DNA from: GCA-003244245 sp050699955
Lineage (GTDB): Bacteria; Actinomycetota; Actinomycetes; Mycobacteriales; Pseudonocardiaceae
Direction: 5' to 3'
DNA: 64,000 bases
Assembly: GCA_050699955.1 (NCBI GenBank)
Contig: JBOHGD010000007.1
Span: 1 to 64,000, forward strand
In this document: positions 7,431 through 15,190 of the stretch, piece after piece
Numbering within the stretch: position 1 is the first letter of the stretch
How the letters are laid out: every line of letters starts with the position of its first letter
Notes under the pieces: generated by a model
What the model saw: the letters and a program-made list of their open reading frames with translations, nothing else
The model's database searches: none
Told to the model about the DNA's origin: nothing
Translations under genes and position numbers: made by a program

Positions 7431-8378
7431 TCACGCGGGCTCCGCGGTGGCTCCGGCGCCTTCCGGTCCTTTGTGCTCGCCGGTGAGCACATCCGATGCG
7501 GGCGTGCCGTGGTGCGGCCGCAGTGGGGCCGGTGGATCCAGCCCGGCCGGGATGAGGATCAGGTTGGTGATCACCTCAGCGAACCGTTCCGGATCGCTGA
7601 GCACCCAGCCGTGACTGCCGGGCACCGTGATCACGGCTGGATCCCCGAGCGCGGACCGCAGGGTGGCCAGTGACGCGCGCGGGATCACGTTGTCGTCCTT
7701 GCTCCACACGATGACGACGGGTAGCCGCCTGCGCTTGAGCTCCTCCAGCTCGTTGGTGAGGTCAGCGGTGCGCGCGATCTGGGCCGCCCGCCAGATCGCC
7801 GCCGGGTCGTGCAGCAGGTTCGGCAGCAGGTCCTCGGTGATCACCGGGAGCACCCGGGTGATCTGGCGCAGCGGCAGGACGTCCTCGCGCAGATGCAGCC
7901 CCCAGTCCCACCACGGTCGTTCCGCGATGGCCCGGATCACCCCCTTCCCGTCGGTCCACGCCGAACCGCCGATGGAGTTGACCAGGATCAGCCGGGAAAC
8001 TCGTCCGGGGGCGTCGTGCGCGGTGCGAATGGCGACCCCGCCGCCGAAGGAGTGCCCGATCAGCGTGACCGGCTCGTCGATTCCTACGACCTGGATGAAC
8101 TCCGCGACCCAGGATGCGTACCCGGCCAGGCTCAGCTCGGCGGCCGGCAGGCTGGCGGTGCCTCCGCCACCCGGCAGCGCAGGCGCGTACACCCGCAGGT
8201 GCTTGGCGACGAGGCGCTTGAGGGCCCGCTTGTAGGAGCGGTGCGCCAGCCCCCACCCGTGCAGGAACACCACAGGTGCCCCCGCCCCGGCGACCCCGTA
8301 CGAGGCTGGCCGGTCCTGAACAGCGGTGCTTCGCCAATCCAAGTGGTGCTCGGCGCGCTCGTGCTCGGTAGACCCCAT
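7431..8378 (-). CDS. Alpha/beta-hydrolase fold protein
   Basis: This is a 315-residue alpha/beta hydrolase. The oxyanion HG motif (VVFLHGWGLAHRSYK, about residue 36), the nucleophile elbow GHSFGGG (about 106-112, nucleophile Ser), a candidate acid in IVWSKDDNVIP and the catalytic His in VPGSHGWVLSDPERF are all present, so it should be enzymatically competent; the substrate (ester, epoxide or lactone) cannot be told. The C-terminal tail is Gly/Ala/Pro-rich and probably disordered. The ATG at 8378 follows a strong GAGGAGGAG Shine-Dalgarno sequence and is preferred over the long upstream extension. It is divergent from the oxidase gene ctaD, and a DosR-like site sits about 60 bases upstream, which suggests co-regulation with the neighbouring stress genes. 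Confidence 0.85.
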   Translation of the reverse strand: MGSTEHERAEHHLDWRSTAVQDRPASYGVAGAGAPVVFLHGWGLAHRSYKRALKRLVAKHLRVYAPALPGGGGTASLPAAELSLAGYASWVAEFIQVVGIDEPVTLIGHSFGGGVAIRTAHDAPGRVSRLILVNSIGGSAWTDGKGVIRAIAERPWWDWGLHLREDVLPLRQITRVLPVITEDLLPNLLHDPAAIWRAAQIARTADLTNELEELKRRRLPVVIVWSKDDNVIPRASLATLRSALGDPAVITVPGSHGWVLSDPERFAEVITNLILIPAGLDPPAPLRPHHGTPASDVLTGEHKGPEGAGATAEPA

Positions 8379-8432
8379 CGTCTCCTCCTCAACTGACACG
8401 GCATCGTGCGCGCGAATGTCGTGGCGGGGAAT

Positions 8433-8446
8433 GAGACCTAAGACCC
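8433..8446 (+). promoter_or_regulatory. DosR-like site in the hydrolase/ctaD divergent region
   Basis: GAGACCTAAGACCC fits the mycobacterial DosR consensus (GGGACTWWAGTCCC form, allowing C or T at position 6) at 11-12 of 14 positions. It lies about 62 bases before the hydrolase ATG and about 167 before ctaD, so it could serve the minus-strand gene or both. Binding is inferred. Confidence 0.45.
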
Positions 8447-8605
8447 AATCTGTGCCCCCGGACGACCCAACAGCCACCCGGCCAGGACCCGTGGCCCTGG
8501 CCGGGTTGGGTCCTGGGTCCGTAGCGTCGGGCCTGCCCGGCCGAGCAGCGTGGACGGCGACCCGCTCCGAGGGGAGCTCGGCATGACGGCGAGAAAGGCC
8601 CGGCG

Positions 8606-10306
8606 GTGACGGCTTCATCGACCATCAAGCCGACAGTGGTCACCACGACGCGGTATCCGCCGCAGCGGCAGTTGAAAGGCTCGGTTTTCCTGGGTCTGTT
8701 GTGGACCACTGACCACAAACAGATCGGTGCGCTCTACGTCGTCACGTCGTTCGGATTCTTCCTGGTCGGCGGCGCGATGGCGATGCTGATGCGCGCTGAG
8801 CTGGCTCAGCCGGGGCTGCAGTTCCTGTCCACCGAGCAGTACAACCAGCTGTTCACCATGCACGGCACGATCATGCTGCTGCTGTATGCGACACCGATCC
8901 TGTTCGGGTTCGCCAACCTGGTGCTGCCGCTGCAGATCGGCTCGCCGGACGTGGCCTTCCCCCGGCTCAACGCGCTGTCCTACTGGCTGTTCCTGTTCGG
9001 TGGGATCATCGTGCTCAGTGGGTTTCTGACCCCGGCGGGTGCGGCGGACTTCGGCTGGTTCGCTTACCATCCGCTGGCCGGCCCGGGGCACTCGCCCGGT
9101 GCAGGTGGGAATTTGTGGGCCATCGGGCTGGTGCTGACCGGGCTGGGCACGATCCTGGGTGCGGTCAACATGGTGACCACCGTGGTGTGCCTGCGAGCGC
9201 CCGGGATGACGCTGTTCCGGATGCCGATCTTCACCTGGAACATCTTCGTGACCTCGCTGCTGGTCCTGATGGCGTTCCCGATCCTGGCCGCGGCGCTGCT
9301 GGGAATGCTGGCCGACCGGATCATCGGGGCGCATGTGTTCGACCCGGCCACCGGGGGCGCGATCCTGTGGCAGCACCTGTTCTGGTTCTTCGGCCACCCT
9401 GAGGTCTACATCGTGGCGCTGCCGTTCTTCGGCATCGTCACCGAGGTGATCCCGGTGTTCAGCCGAAAACCGATGTTCGGCTATAAGGGGATGGTGTTCG
9501 CGACGCTGTCGATCGCCGGGCTGTCCATGTTGGTCTGGGCGCACCACATGTACGCCACGGGTGCTGTGCTGCTACCGTTCTTCGCGTTCACCTCGTTCCT
9601 CATCGCGGTGCCGACCGGGATCAAGTTCTTCAACTGGATCGGCACGATGTGGCGCGGTCAGCTGACCTTCGAGACCCCGATGCTGTTCTCCGTGGGTTTC
9701 ACGGTGACGTTCCTGCTCGGCGGGCTGACCGGGGTGTTGCTGGCCTCCCCGCCGATCGACTTCCACGTCACCGACACCTACTTCGTGGTGGCGCACTTCC
9801 ACTACGTGCTGTTCGGTACGATCGTGTTCGCCACGTTCGCCGGGATCTACTTCTGGTTCCCCAAGTTCACCGGCCGGATGCTGGACGAGACGTGGGGGAA
9901 GTTCCATTTCTGGGCCACGTTCATCGGGTTCCATATGACGTTTCTGGTGCAACACTGGCTGGGTGCCGAGGGAATGCCTAGGCGCTACGCCGACTACCTG
10001 CCGACCGATGGGTTCACCACCCTGAACATGATCTCTTCGGCGGGGGCGTTCCTGCTCGGCGCCTCCATGTTGCCGTTCCTGTGGAACGTGTTCTACAGCT
10101 ACCGTTACGGTGAGCGCGTCACGGTGGACGATCCGTGGGGTTATGGTAATTCGCTGGAATGGGCGACGTCGTGTCCGCCGCCGCGGCACAACTTCACCGA
10201 GCTGCCCCGAATCCGCTCCGAGCGCCCAGCCTTCGAGCTGCACTACCCGCACATGTCAGAGCGCATGCGGTCCGAGGCGCATATCGGTGGCCGAGGTCGC
10301 GAGTGA
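8606..10306 (+). CDS. ctaD: Cytochrome c oxidase subunit I (aa3 type)
   Basis: This is the catalytic subunit of haem-copper oxidase (566 residues, about 12 membrane helices), which reduces O2 to water and pumps protons. Visible metal and haem ligands are the His of TMHGTIMLLL (about residue 92), the CuB His and cross-linked Tyr in GHPEVYIVALP (about 263-267), WAHHMYATG (about 312) and VAHFHYVLFG (about 390). Length and motifs are normal, so it should be functional. No other oxidase subunit gene (ctaC, ctaE, qcr) is adjacent, so this is an orphan copy, probably additional to a main ctaD elsewhere. The start is GTG after a GAGAAAGG sequence. Its place among hypoxia-type genes suggests an alternative oxidase isoform used at low oxygen. 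Confidence 0.95.
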   Translation: MTASSTIKPTVVTTTRYPPQRQLKGSVFLGLLWTTDHKQIGALYVVTSFGFFLVGGAMAMLMRAELAQPGLQFLSTEQYNQLFTMHGTIMLLLYATPILFGFANLVLPLQIGSPDVAFPRLNALSYWLFLFGGIIVLSGFLTPAGAADFGWFAYHPLAGPGHSPGAGGNLWAIGLVLTGLGTILGAVNMVTTVVCLRAPGMTLFRMPIFTWNIFVTSLLVLMAFPILAAALLGMLADRIIGAHVFDPATGGAILWQHLFWFFGHPEVYIVALPFFGIVTEVIPVFSRKPMFGYKGMVFATLSIAGLSMLVWAHHMYATGAVLLPFFAFTSFLIAVPTGIKFFNWIGTMWRGQLTFETPMLFSVGFTVTFLLGGLTGVLLASPPIDFHVTDTYFVVAHFHYVLFGTIVFATFAGIYFWFPKFTGRMLDETWGKFHFWATFIGFHMTFLVQHWLGAEGMPRRYADYLPTDGFTTLNMISSAGAFLLGASMLPFLWNVFYSYRYGERVTVDDPWGYGNSLEWATSCPPPRHNFTELPRIRSERPAFELHYPHMSERMRSEAHIGGRGRE

Positions 10307-10339
10307 CCACACCAGGGGCACCGCACACACCGCCTCCAG

Positions 10340-10425
10340 GCCGCCGACCTCAGCTTCCCGGCTGCAACGAGCTGCTCAGCGAGCTGCCGCGCTTTGCGTA
10401 TCCATTCCTCAGCCGGCACGGTCAT
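10340..10425 (-). pseudogene. N-terminal remnant of a PIMT-like methyltransferase
   Basis: A short frame opening at the ATG at 10425 reads MTVPAEEWIRKARQLAEQLV followed by AAGKLRSAAW, which is the usual start of graspetide-associated PIMT-like methyltransferases (compare ELAHRLADELAAEGVLRTPAW in the gene at 509-1675). After about 29 residues the similarity stops. It lies directly behind the C-terminal remnant at 10432-10697, repeating the tandem methyltransferase arrangement of the left end of the window. It is non-functional. Confidence 0.55.
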
Positions 10426-10431
10426 GGTCAG

Positions 10432-10697
10432 TCATGCAGCGTTGAGCCAGGGCGTGAGGACCTTCCCGCCGGGGGCGGTCTGCGCCACCCAGGGATAGGG
10501 AATCTGCTGGCAGGAGGCGGTGGAGAGGACGCGGTCGTACGGTGCGCGGGCCGAGAATCCCAGGGTGCCGTCGGCGGTGGCGACGGTGACCTCGCCGTAG
10601 CCGGTCCGGTCCAGCGCCTCCCGGGCGGTTTCGGCCACGGCCGGGTCGATCTCCACGCTGGTGACATGGTGCGCGCCGAGCCTGTGGGCCAGCAGGG
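10432..10697 (-). pseudogene. Central fragment of a PIMT-like methyltransferase
   Basis: The minus strand reads AALLAHRLGAHHVTSVEIDP and then AVAETAREALDRTGYGEV, APYDRVLSTASCQQIPYPWV, ending at PGGKVLTPWLNAA and a stop. This is the SAM-binding core of a graspetide-type PIMT homologue, lacking its N-terminal third and its C-terminal domain. The upstream junction, at about 10690-10700, runs into unrelated Arg-rich translation. It is a dead remnant, probably from a second, deleted RiPP locus. Confidence 0.65.
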
Positions 10698-10755
10698 CGG
10701 CCCGGCGCGGCAGGCGGGGCAGGCACCGGCGGGGCCTGGCCCGTCTCCCGCGCCA

Positions 10756-10975
10756 CTGTTCGGCCTCGCCGCGATCGTGCTGGCTGCGGTGGGGGCGGGT
10801 GCGGAACCGGGCATCGCTGACCGTGGTCGGCCTGGTCGGCGCCTTTGTCTACCTGCCCTGGACCATGGGCCACTTCTTCGCCGAATCCCTCGGCGTGCCG
10901 TTGGCAATGGTGCTGTGCGGGGTCGCCCTGCTCGCCGTCACGCTGCTACTACTGCGCAGGCCGCCCCTCTCGTGA
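10756..10975 (+). pseudogene. Fragment of an integral membrane protein
   Basis: Two plus-strand frames together spell membrane helices: LFGLAAIVLAAVGAG, then, after a one-base shift near 10800, ASLTVVGLVGAFVYLPWTMG, HFFAESLGVPLAMVLCGVAL and LAVTLLLLRRPPLS before a stop. No start codon or N-terminal part is recognisable, and the family is not identified. It abuts the methyltransferase remnant, so this 650-base stretch between ctaD and the island is a patchwork of gene debris. Confidence 0.4.
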
Positions 10976-11008
10976 GGCGAAGTTCGGTGCTATGGCGAAG
11001 CCACCAAT

Positions 11009-11833
11009 TCAAACAGGAGACGCGCTTGTTGTCGCCCTGGCTACTTGCGTACTGAGCACAGATTGTGTAACTCGCGAGTACAGCAGTCGCGTTGGCGGAA
11101 TGCACATGAGGTCTACGCTACGGGCGTAGTGACTGGCGATCGGAGCGTTTCGGAGTAGTAGTCCATCATATGGTGGCGCGTCCGGCTGCTTAAGAGCCAT
11201 GTAGGCGTCCCTTTGGAGAACAAGAACGCAGTCGCCTGCTTTCGCCCTCGCGTCAATGAGTCCACGCACGGCGGTAAGCTCGGCGTATACGACATCTTGG
11301 AACTGTTGGCCGAACAGTCGTCGAAGGCCGGCGACGCCGCCCCACGGGCCACCGGGCGGTGACGGTAGCGAGAAGAACGGGACGATGTGTACGTTAAACG
11401 GTGATTCATAGTCACCAGCGTAGAGCCGCCGCATCTTCTCGTCGGGCTGATACGAATCTGGATCGTGCTGCGAAAATCGCAGCACGCTGGTTGTGTGCAA
11501 CACTTTCCAGAAGCGATGCTGCCGCTTTTTATCGCCACCACCCTCATGCGCGTACATGGCGCGGAGAGCTACCGATTTCGGAGCCGGGTTACCGACCACG
11601 AAGAATAGGTTGGGTTTCGCGGGATCGGGTTGTGGAGGAATAAAAGACTCTGACTCGTAGCTCAACACGTCACGGCGGGCTTCAACGACGCGGAGCAGAC
11701 TGTCGTCAGAAGCTATGAGCTCCTGGAACCGGACTACGAATCTTTGACGCTCGGCGTGCTTCGAATAGAGCGTCGTGAGCGCCAGGTCGCACCGGTCGAT
11801 GAGAGAACCCGGATCAAACGTGCGCTGCAGCAT
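11009..11833 (-). CDS. Uncharacterised protein, possibly uracil-DNA-glycosylase-like
   Basis: A 274-residue soluble protein without signal peptide or membrane segment. The segment NLFFVVGNPAPKSVALRAMY, then HRFWKVLHTTSVLRF, resembles the GNP and downstream HRFW pattern of proteins with a uracil-DNA glycosylase-like fold, and VHIVPFFSLPSPP could be the matching active-site strand. This is a weak fold-level guess, not a family assignment. It is the last gene of a minus-strand operon; its ATG overlaps the deoxyribosyltransferase-like gene by 20 bases. Base composition is visibly less G+C-rich than the flanks, which points to horizontal acquisition. If the fold guess is right, the protein would act on nucleobases or their glycosidic bonds, as would its neighbour. 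Confidence 0.5.
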   Translation of the reverse strand: MLQRTFDPGSLIDRCDLALTTLYSKHAERQRFVVRFQELIASDDSLLRVVEARRDVLSYESESFIPPQPDPAKPNLFFVVGNPAPKSVALRAMYAHEGGGDKKRQHRFWKVLHTTSVLRFSQHDPDSYQPDEKMRRLYAGDYESPFNVHIVPFFSLPSPPGGPWGGVAGLRRLFGQQFQDVVYAELTAVRGLIDARAKAGDCVLVLQRDAYMALKQPDAPPYDGLLLRNAPIASHYARSVDLMCIPPTRLLYSRVTQSVLSTQVARATTSASPV

Positions 11834-12389
11834 CGACTGTCTCTGTACTTAGTCCATCGAGCAGAGTTCGCACCTGATTTTCGATAGCGTTTTGCTCTTC
11901 TTCAGTCACGCCATAATCGACGCATTTAGTCTGGAGGCTAGTCAAAAACCGCCGACTCTGCGCAGGTGTCGCTCGCAAGCAGTCATACGTAGTAAGGTGG
12001 TGCAGTCGTGATAGAAGGAACGACCGTACACGGCTATCGACGGTAGCAGTGATGGGTACGGGATGGAGCACTACGATGGGTCGCCCATAGCACATGGCAT
12101 ACGCTACTTCGAGGCTTGCGCTATCCCCGAGGTAGCCGATGTTCTCCTTGAACTGATTGCACACTATATGGAAGTCGCACATTCGGATGCACTCGTAATA
12201 GTGGCGCTCGACGTCGCTGAACGACTGTGTGGCAGGGTCGAAGGCAAACGCATGGTTCACGTTGGAAGCCTTGATTTCGCCGGCAAGCGGATGCGAAACC
12301 GAGACGCCAAGTTGAGTGAGAACTTGCTTGACCCGAAAAACGCTGTTGTCGTCGGCATGGTATTTGCCACCCACCTGTGTGCTCATCAT
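11814..12389 (-). CDS. Nucleoside 2-deoxyribosyltransferase-like protein
   Basis: A 191-residue protein whose centre fits the nucleoside 2-deoxyribosyltransferase/DRTGG-like Rossmann fold: CDFHIVCNQF, then GYLGDSASLEVAYAMCYGRP, followed by IVVLHPV. The Glu in SLEVAYA occupies the position of the catalytic nucleophile in GT-x-x-E-x-G-x-A type enzymes. N-terminal residues 1-60 (GKYHADDNSVFRVKQVLTQL) match the usual first strand and helix. Such enzymes cleave or transfer nucleobases from (deoxy)nucleosides or nucleotides, and related domains serve in nucleotide signalling and defence. It is the third gene of the operon; its ATG overlaps the CYTH-like gene stop by four bases. The exact substrate is unknown. 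Confidence 0.55.
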   Translation of the reverse strand: MMSTQVGGKYHADDNSVFRVKQVLTQLGVSVSHPLAGEIKASNVNHAFAFDPATQSFSDVERHYYECIRMCDFHIVCNQFKENIGYLGDSASLEVAYAMCYGRPIVVLHPVPITATVDSRVRSFLLSRLHHLTTYDCLRATPAQSRRFLTSLQTKCVDYGVTEEEQNAIENQVRTLLDGLSTETVDAAAHV

Positions 12390-12997
12390 GCGACGTGCCT
12401 CGCCAGTATTCTCTTTGCCAGTTCGTCGGCGTGGATGCGGTCGAGATCGATTCGAATTTCCTTGGCCATGTTGACGCCGCTGACGAACCTCACGGTCTGC
12501 TCAGAGTTCATCGGCTCGACATCAAGAGATGTAAAGATATCATCAATTAGATGCTCATCGCTCGTGCTACCGCCTTCTAGCTCTACTTCAAAAAGTGCTC
12601 GTCCAATGGTGCTGTACTCATCGAGGGTGATGACCACTCCACTGGAAACCCAAGTCGTGCGCACGGTGGTGAGGACGATGAACTTGGTGTGACCAAACAG
12701 ATTGAGAATCGCGAACAGGCCGCCCAGGTCTCCGCGGCGAAATCCGACTTCATATTCCTGTCGAGCCATGTCGCCGTGCCACGAGCCATACTTGACGGAT
12801 AGCAGCGTTTGGTCGCCGATAAGCTTAATTTTGATGTCGACGAGGGTGTCAGGGTTGGGTGAGAAGTCATCGTTCTCAACCTTGATCACAACAGTACGGT
12901 TGACGACCGATTTTTGGTTGTATCGATTGTTGATAGCGCGTTTTAGTCGCACGGCATCCCTCAGCGTCAAGCCGGCACGCTTCTCTGTCTCTTGCAT
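12386..12997 (-). CDS. CYTH-like (triphosphate tunnel) domain protein
   Basis: A 203-residue protein with the beta-strand pattern of CYTH/triphosphate tunnel metalloenzymes: an N-terminal acidic/basic strand (VVIKVENDDF, DIKIKLIGD), LLSVKYGSWHGDM, then the hallmark second half FAILNLFGHTKFIVLTTVRT followed by GVVITLDEYSTIGRALFEVE. The alternating Glu/Lys/Arg residues that line the tunnel are partly conserved, but the classic E-x-E-x-K start is not clear. Members hydrolyse inorganic or nucleoside triphosphates or make cyclic AMP. It follows the IS-disrupted gene by 30 bases and is coupled to the deoxyribosyltransferase-like gene (ATGA). In this setting it could synthesise or sense a nucleotide signal; that is speculation. 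Confidence 0.55.
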   Translation of the reverse strand: MQETEKRAGLTLRDAVRLKRAINNRYNQKSVVNRTVVIKVENDDFSPNPDTLVDIKIKLIGDQTLLSVKYGSWHGDMARQEYEVGFRRGDLGGLFAILNLFGHTKFIVLTTVRTTWVSSGVVITLDEYSTIGRALFEVELEGGSTSDEHLIDDIFTSLDVEPMNSEQTVRFVSGVNMAKEIRIDLDRIHADELAKRILARHVA

Positions 12998-13027
12998 GAC
13001 GCAGCTCTCCTGTTTGTGATTAGAATA

Positions 13028-13770
13028 CTACTTGATCGAGAGGCCGTACGTGACCCTGGCCTTGGCGCCTTTAGTGGCGTTTCTGATGGATTCACCTCCT
13101 AAAATCTTAGCGCTACGCGCCTTTGATTTGGAAATCAGGTTCGTTACAACCTTCGGGTCGAAGCTGAGATCCACGTCGGCAAGATGAGCCTGTGTGGTTT
13201 CACCGTTGAGTTCCGGATGAACAGCATTGACCTTGGACTTGGCCTTGGTACGGATAGCCAGTTCAGCGAAGGGTGCCCGTCGTGTGGGGGGCAGTGTCGC
13301 GAGGGGCGCGAAGCCGACGATCCACGACTCGGCGTCATGTATGGGATAGCGCAAGGATACGAAATCAGAGCACTCTTCTACCTCGACAGCCTCGTAGCAA
13401 CCAGCTGATCGAGCGAGACTAACGAGGTCGCGTACATCTTTTTCACATTCAACAGCCGGGAAGACGAGACTGAGTATCTGGTTCTCGGGGTCTGCGATGG
13501 CGTTTGTGATACTTTGTCTGATTGCGCTCGCGTCAGGCACACGCGGGTATGTCTCGTAGCGCCACTGCTGGTTGTTCAGCTTCCGCGCAGCATGCATAGC
13601 GAAGACACAACCGTTCTGTCCTCTCATGTGCCAGTCTCGCTGGATCGCGATGATCGTGTCAGCGTCCAGGTCGTCAACCGTTCGGCTGCTCCCACAGCAC
13701 GCAAGGTAGTCGTAGCGTGTTGGAAATGTGTAGCCGCCCACCGTCGACGTCCTTGGTACGGCGTGCAACA
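13028..13770 (-). pseudogene. Unknown protein, first gene of the island operon, split by an IS3 insertion (C-terminal part)
   Basis: About 247 residues remain: LHAVPRTSTVGGYTFPTRYD, GQNGCVFAMHAARKLNNQQW, SWIVGFAPLATLPPTRRAPF and a basic C-terminus with KSKARSAKILGGESIRNATK. I recognise no family; there is no signal peptide or membrane segment. The apparent ATG at 13771 is formed exactly at the IS border, so it is not the native start. The missing N-terminal codons lie on the other side of the element (15099-15157), and joining the two gives INYQVT followed by (V)LHAVPRT with one or two bases unaccounted for. A product from the IS-border ATG could still be made, so partial function is possible. 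The downstream CYTH-like gene follows by 30 bases. Confidence 0.55.
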
Positions 13771-13821
13771 TGAACCGCCCCGGATTTGCCGGAGACTCCG
13801 TCTCTTGGGAAGGATGGGGTC

Positions 13822-14145
13822 ATGTCGAGGCGGTCGAGCAACTACCCTCAGGAGCTGCGGGAGCGTGCGGTACGGATGGTCGCGGAGATCCGGTCAGAGT
13901 ATTCATCGGAGTGGGCAGCGATGGAGTCTGTGGCGTCCAAGCTTGGTGTCGGTTCCGCGCAGACTGTCCATAATTGGGTCCGGAAGGCTCAGGTGGATGC
14001 GGGGCAGCGGCCTGGGGTGACTAGCGATGAGTCAGCCGAGCTGCGGAAGCTGAAGTCTGAGAACCGGGAGTTGCGTAGGGCGAATGAGATCTTGAAGGCG
14101 GCTTCGGCTTTCTTCGCGGCGGAGCTCGACCGCCCACAGCGCTGA
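13822..14145 (+). CDS. IS3-family transposase OrfA
   Basis: A 107-residue OrfA protein: helix-turn-helix DNA-binding domain (YPQELRERAVRMVAEIR, then VASKLGVGSAQTVHNWVRK, about residues 8-55) followed by a leucine-zipper helix (AELRKLKSENRELRRANEIL, about 68-95) used for dimerisation. The ATG at 13822 (M-S-R-R-S-S-N-Y) is preferred over the earlier in-frame start because it begins at the usual OrfA position. It ends six bases before the orfB GTG, in another frame; in this family the OrfAB transposase is made by a -1 frameshift near the orfA end. Confidence 0.9.
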   Translation: MSRRSSNYPQELRERAVRMVAEIRSEYSSEWAAMESVASKLGVGSAQTVHNWVRKAQVDAGQRPGVTSDESAELRKLKSENRELRRANEILKAASAFFAAELDRPQR

Positions 14146-14150
14146 TCGTC

Positions 14151-15056
14151 GTGTTCATCGACGGGCATAAGGAGAAGTACGGGGTCGAGCCGATGTGCGT
14201 CCAGCTCGCTGAGCTGGGCTGCGCATTCGCCCCGTCCAGCTATTACGAGGCGCGTTCCCGGCCACCGGCGGCGCGGACGATGCGGGACGAGACCTTGAAA
14301 ACGGTGATCGTCGCGGAGTATGACGATAACTATCGGGTGTACGGCGCCAGGAAGATGTGGCTGCACCTGCGTGGGATGGGTATCGATGTGGCCCGCTGCA
14401 CCGTGGAACGCCTGATGAGGGCTCTGGGTCTGCGCGGGGCCCGCCGCGGCACGGTGAAGCGCACGACCATCGCCGATCCGGCTGCTGGCAGGGCGAAGGA
14501 CCTGGTGAGGCGTGACTTCCGGCCACTGGCGCCCAATCGGCTGTGGGTGGCCGACTTCACGTACGTATCCACCCAGGCCGGCTGGGTATACGTCGCGTTC
14601 GTCATTGACGCCTATGCCCGCCGGATCATGGGCTGGAAGGTGTCGACGTCGATGACCACGGACTTGGTTCTCGATGCGATCGACCAGGCAATATTCACAC
14701 GACACCGGGAGGGTGTCAAGGATCTTTCGGGGCTGATTCACCATAATGATGCGGGCAGCCAGTATACGGCGGTCCGGTTCACCGAGCGCCTGCTCGAGGA
14801 GGGAATTGACCCCTCGATCGGAACAGTGGGAGATGCCCACGACAATTCGCTTGCCGAGTCGGTTAATGGCTTGTACAAGACTGAGCTGATCAAGCCTCGC
14901 CGGCCGTGGCGTAACGCCGCGCATGTCGAGGCCGAGACAGCGGCGTATGTCGACTGGTTCAACAACCGGCGCCTCTACGAGTACTGCGGGGACATGCCGC
15001 CCGTCACGCTGGAAGGGCTATTTTATGGAAATCTGAAAGTCAGTGGTGTAGCGTAG
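14151..15056 (+). CDS. IS3-family transposase OrfB (DDE integrase core)
   Basis: A 301-residue OrfB with the HTH_21 segment (ETLKTVIVAEYDDNYRVYGA, about residues 45-95) and the rve integrase core. The catalytic D-D-E residues are identifiable: Asp in LWVADFTYVST (about residue 135), Asp in HHNDAGSQYT (about 200) and Glu in DNSLAESVNGLYKTEL (about 234), followed by the typical YVDWFNNRRLYEYCG. The frame is intact, so the element may still be mobile. The GTG at 14151 is a nominal start; the functional enzyme is probably an OrfA-OrfB fusion made by ribosomal frameshifting. Confidence 0.92.
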   Translation: MFIDGHKEKYGVEPMCVQLAELGCAFAPSSYYEARSRPPAARTMRDETLKTVIVAEYDDNYRVYGARKMWLHLRGMGIDVARCTVERLMRALGLRGARRGTVKRTTIADPAAGRAKDLVRRDFRPLAPNRLWVADFTYVSTQAGWVYVAFVIDAYARRIMGWKVSTSMTTDLVLDAIDQAIFTRHREGVKDLSGLIHHNDAGSQYTAVRFTERLLEEGIDPSIGTVGDAHDNSLAESVNGLYKTELIKPRRPWRNAAHVEAETAAYVDWFNNRRLYEYCGDMPPVTLEGLFYGNLKVSGVA

Positions 15057-15098
15057 CTTCTATCAAAGTCGAGTCTCCGGACTCGCCGGGGCGATTCA

Positions 15099-15157
15099 GT
15101 GACCTGGTAGTTGATCTCCGTGTAGTCCGAGAAAAGGGCCTTGGCCACCTCCGGCAC
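15099..15157 (-). pseudogene. N-terminal fragment of the gene split by the IS3 element
   Basis: From the GTG at 15157 the minus strand reads M-P-E-V-A-K-A-L-F-S-D-Y-T-E-I-N-Y-Q-V-T and stops at the IS border. It is collinear with the C-terminal part at 13028-13770. The native promoter of the four-gene operon should therefore lie at about 15158-15190, between this start and the divergent plus-strand gene, and is now separated from the remaining operon by the 1.3-kb element. Confidence 0.55.
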
Positions 15158-15190
15158 TACGCCACCCCAGCGCTAACGGTCGCTTGCGCG

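Larger units (their letters stand above)
13771..15098 (+). mobile_element. IS3-family insertion sequence, intact (1328 bp)
   Basis: The element is bounded by imperfect inverted repeats of about 28 bases. The left end begins TGAACCGCCCCGG and ends its repeat in CCGGAGACTC (13771-13798); the right end read inward begins TGAATCGCCCCGG and ends CCGGAGACTC (15098-15071). It contains overlapping-type orfA and orfB in the standard IS3 layout with a DDE integrase. The usual TG...CA termini are present. The flanking triplets (ACA left, GTG right) do not match, so no target duplication is visible, which suggests an old or rearranged insertion. It sits inside the first gene of the island operon. Confidence 0.85.

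Noticed and set aside
8500..8525. Another DosR-like box (GGGTCCTGGGTCC region) before ctaD
   Set aside because: It is a direct repeat of GGGTCC rather than a palindrome and does not fit the core.
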